Part shown: piece after piece, positions 5,435 to 5,589 of the stretch | How the letters are laid out: every line of letters begins with the position of its first letter | Position numbering within the stretch: position 1 is the stretch's first letter | Source of the DNA: Corallincola sp. | GTDB taxonomy: Bacteria; Pseudomonadota; Gammaproteobacteria; Enterobacterales; Neiellaceae | Direction: 5' to 3' | Length of the DNA: 5,589 bases | NCBI GenBank assembly: GCA_017998495.1 | Contig: JAGOCY010000122.1 | Span: 1-5,589, forward strand | Position numbers and translations under genes: made by a program | The notes under the pieces: generated by a model | Seen by the model: the letters and a program-made list of their open reading frames with translations, nothing else | What the model was told of the DNA's origin: nothing | Databases searched by the model: none

Positions 5435-5589
5435 ATGAGCACTATCGAAGAACGCGTCAAGAAGATCATCGTCGAACAGCTCGGCGTGAAAGAAGACGAT
5501 GTCAAGAACGAAGCATCCTTCGTTGACGATCTCGGCGCGGACTCGCTGGATACCGTTGAACTGGTGATGGCCCTCGAAGAAGAGTTTGG
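5435..5589 (+). CDS. acpP: Acyl carrier protein, N-terminal part (cut by window end)
   Basis: AcpP is the small acidic carrier to which malonyl and all growing acyl chains are attached through 4'-phosphopantetheine. The first 51 residues are visible, out of an expected 77-78, and the frame is open to the window end. The attachment serine is Ser37 (counting Met1) in the invariant [10 protein letters not shown] block. Helix I ([14 protein letters not shown]) and most of helix II are present. The acidic helix II surface that docks with FabD, FabH and FabG is intact (Asp36, Glu42, Glu48-50). The ATG is preceded by AAGGAA with GGA 7 nt upstream. The 128-nt gap after fabG, with its own promoter, sets acpP apart from the tightly packed genes before it. 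The identification is certain; only the 3' end is missing. Confidence 0.98.
   Translation, partial: MSTIEERVKKIIVEQLGVKEDDVKNEASFVDDLGADSLDTVELVMALEEEF

Noticed and set aside
1..5589. Search for mobile elements, CRISPR arrays, tRNA genes, toxin-antitoxin or defence genes
   Set aside because: Nearly all bases belong to conserved housekeeping genes with short gaps; no direct repeats, spacer arrays, transposase or integrase signatures were seen.

Overview
The window is a conserved chromosomal region of a Gammaproteobacterium: the yceF / yceD-rpmF-plsX-fabH-fabD-fabG-acpP cluster, which links a ribosomal protein gene to type II fatty acid and phospholipid synthesis. The proteins closely resemble their Escherichia coli counterparts as I remember them. 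Examples are YceD starting MQEVKLP...DPVRAAQKRL, a Cys-less 56-residue L32, and FabH with the [14 protein letters not shown] block. The DNA is GC-rich and a different gene, for an Mpo1/DUF962-like protein, sits beyond yceF. This suggests a non-enterobacterial gammaproteobacterium, perhaps related to Aeromonadales or Gallaecimonas, but the genus cannot be fixed from this sequence.

Layout. Positions 1-192 hold the 3' end of a membrane protein gene (Mpo1-like, + strand). It converges on and overlaps by 19 nt the yceF gene (- strand, 788 down to 174), a Maf-family nucleotide pyrophosphatase. Positions 789-905 form a divergent promoter region: a perfect TATAAT for yceF lying in a small dyad, and a very good sigma70 promoter (TTGACT, 17 nt, TATGAT) for the rightward operon. 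The operon then runs with gaps of only 10-16 nt: yceD (906-1427), rpmF (1440-1610), plsX (1623-2630, TTG start), fabH (2641-3591), fabD (3605-4543), fabG (4560-5306). A 128-nt gap precedes acpP (5435 to the window end, truncated). It holds a strong hairpin or nested dyad, a FadR-like core and a likely acpP promoter.

How the genes work together. PlsX converts acyl-ACP to acyl-phosphate for phospholipid synthesis. FabD makes malonyl-ACP. FabH condenses acetyl-CoA with malonyl-ACP to start chains. FabG reduces 3-ketoacyl-ACP in each cycle. AcpP carries all the intermediates. YceD and L32 belong to the large ribosomal subunit, so the operon couples ribosome production and membrane synthesis to growth.

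All complete genes look intact, with catalytic residues in place. I found no mobile element, CRISPR array, tRNA, rRNA or sign of transfer, and no new gene system. The points worth a second look are regulatory: a probably leaderless yceD transcript, two consecutive hairpins in the first codons of TTG-started plsX, and the FadR-like nested dyad upstream of acpP.
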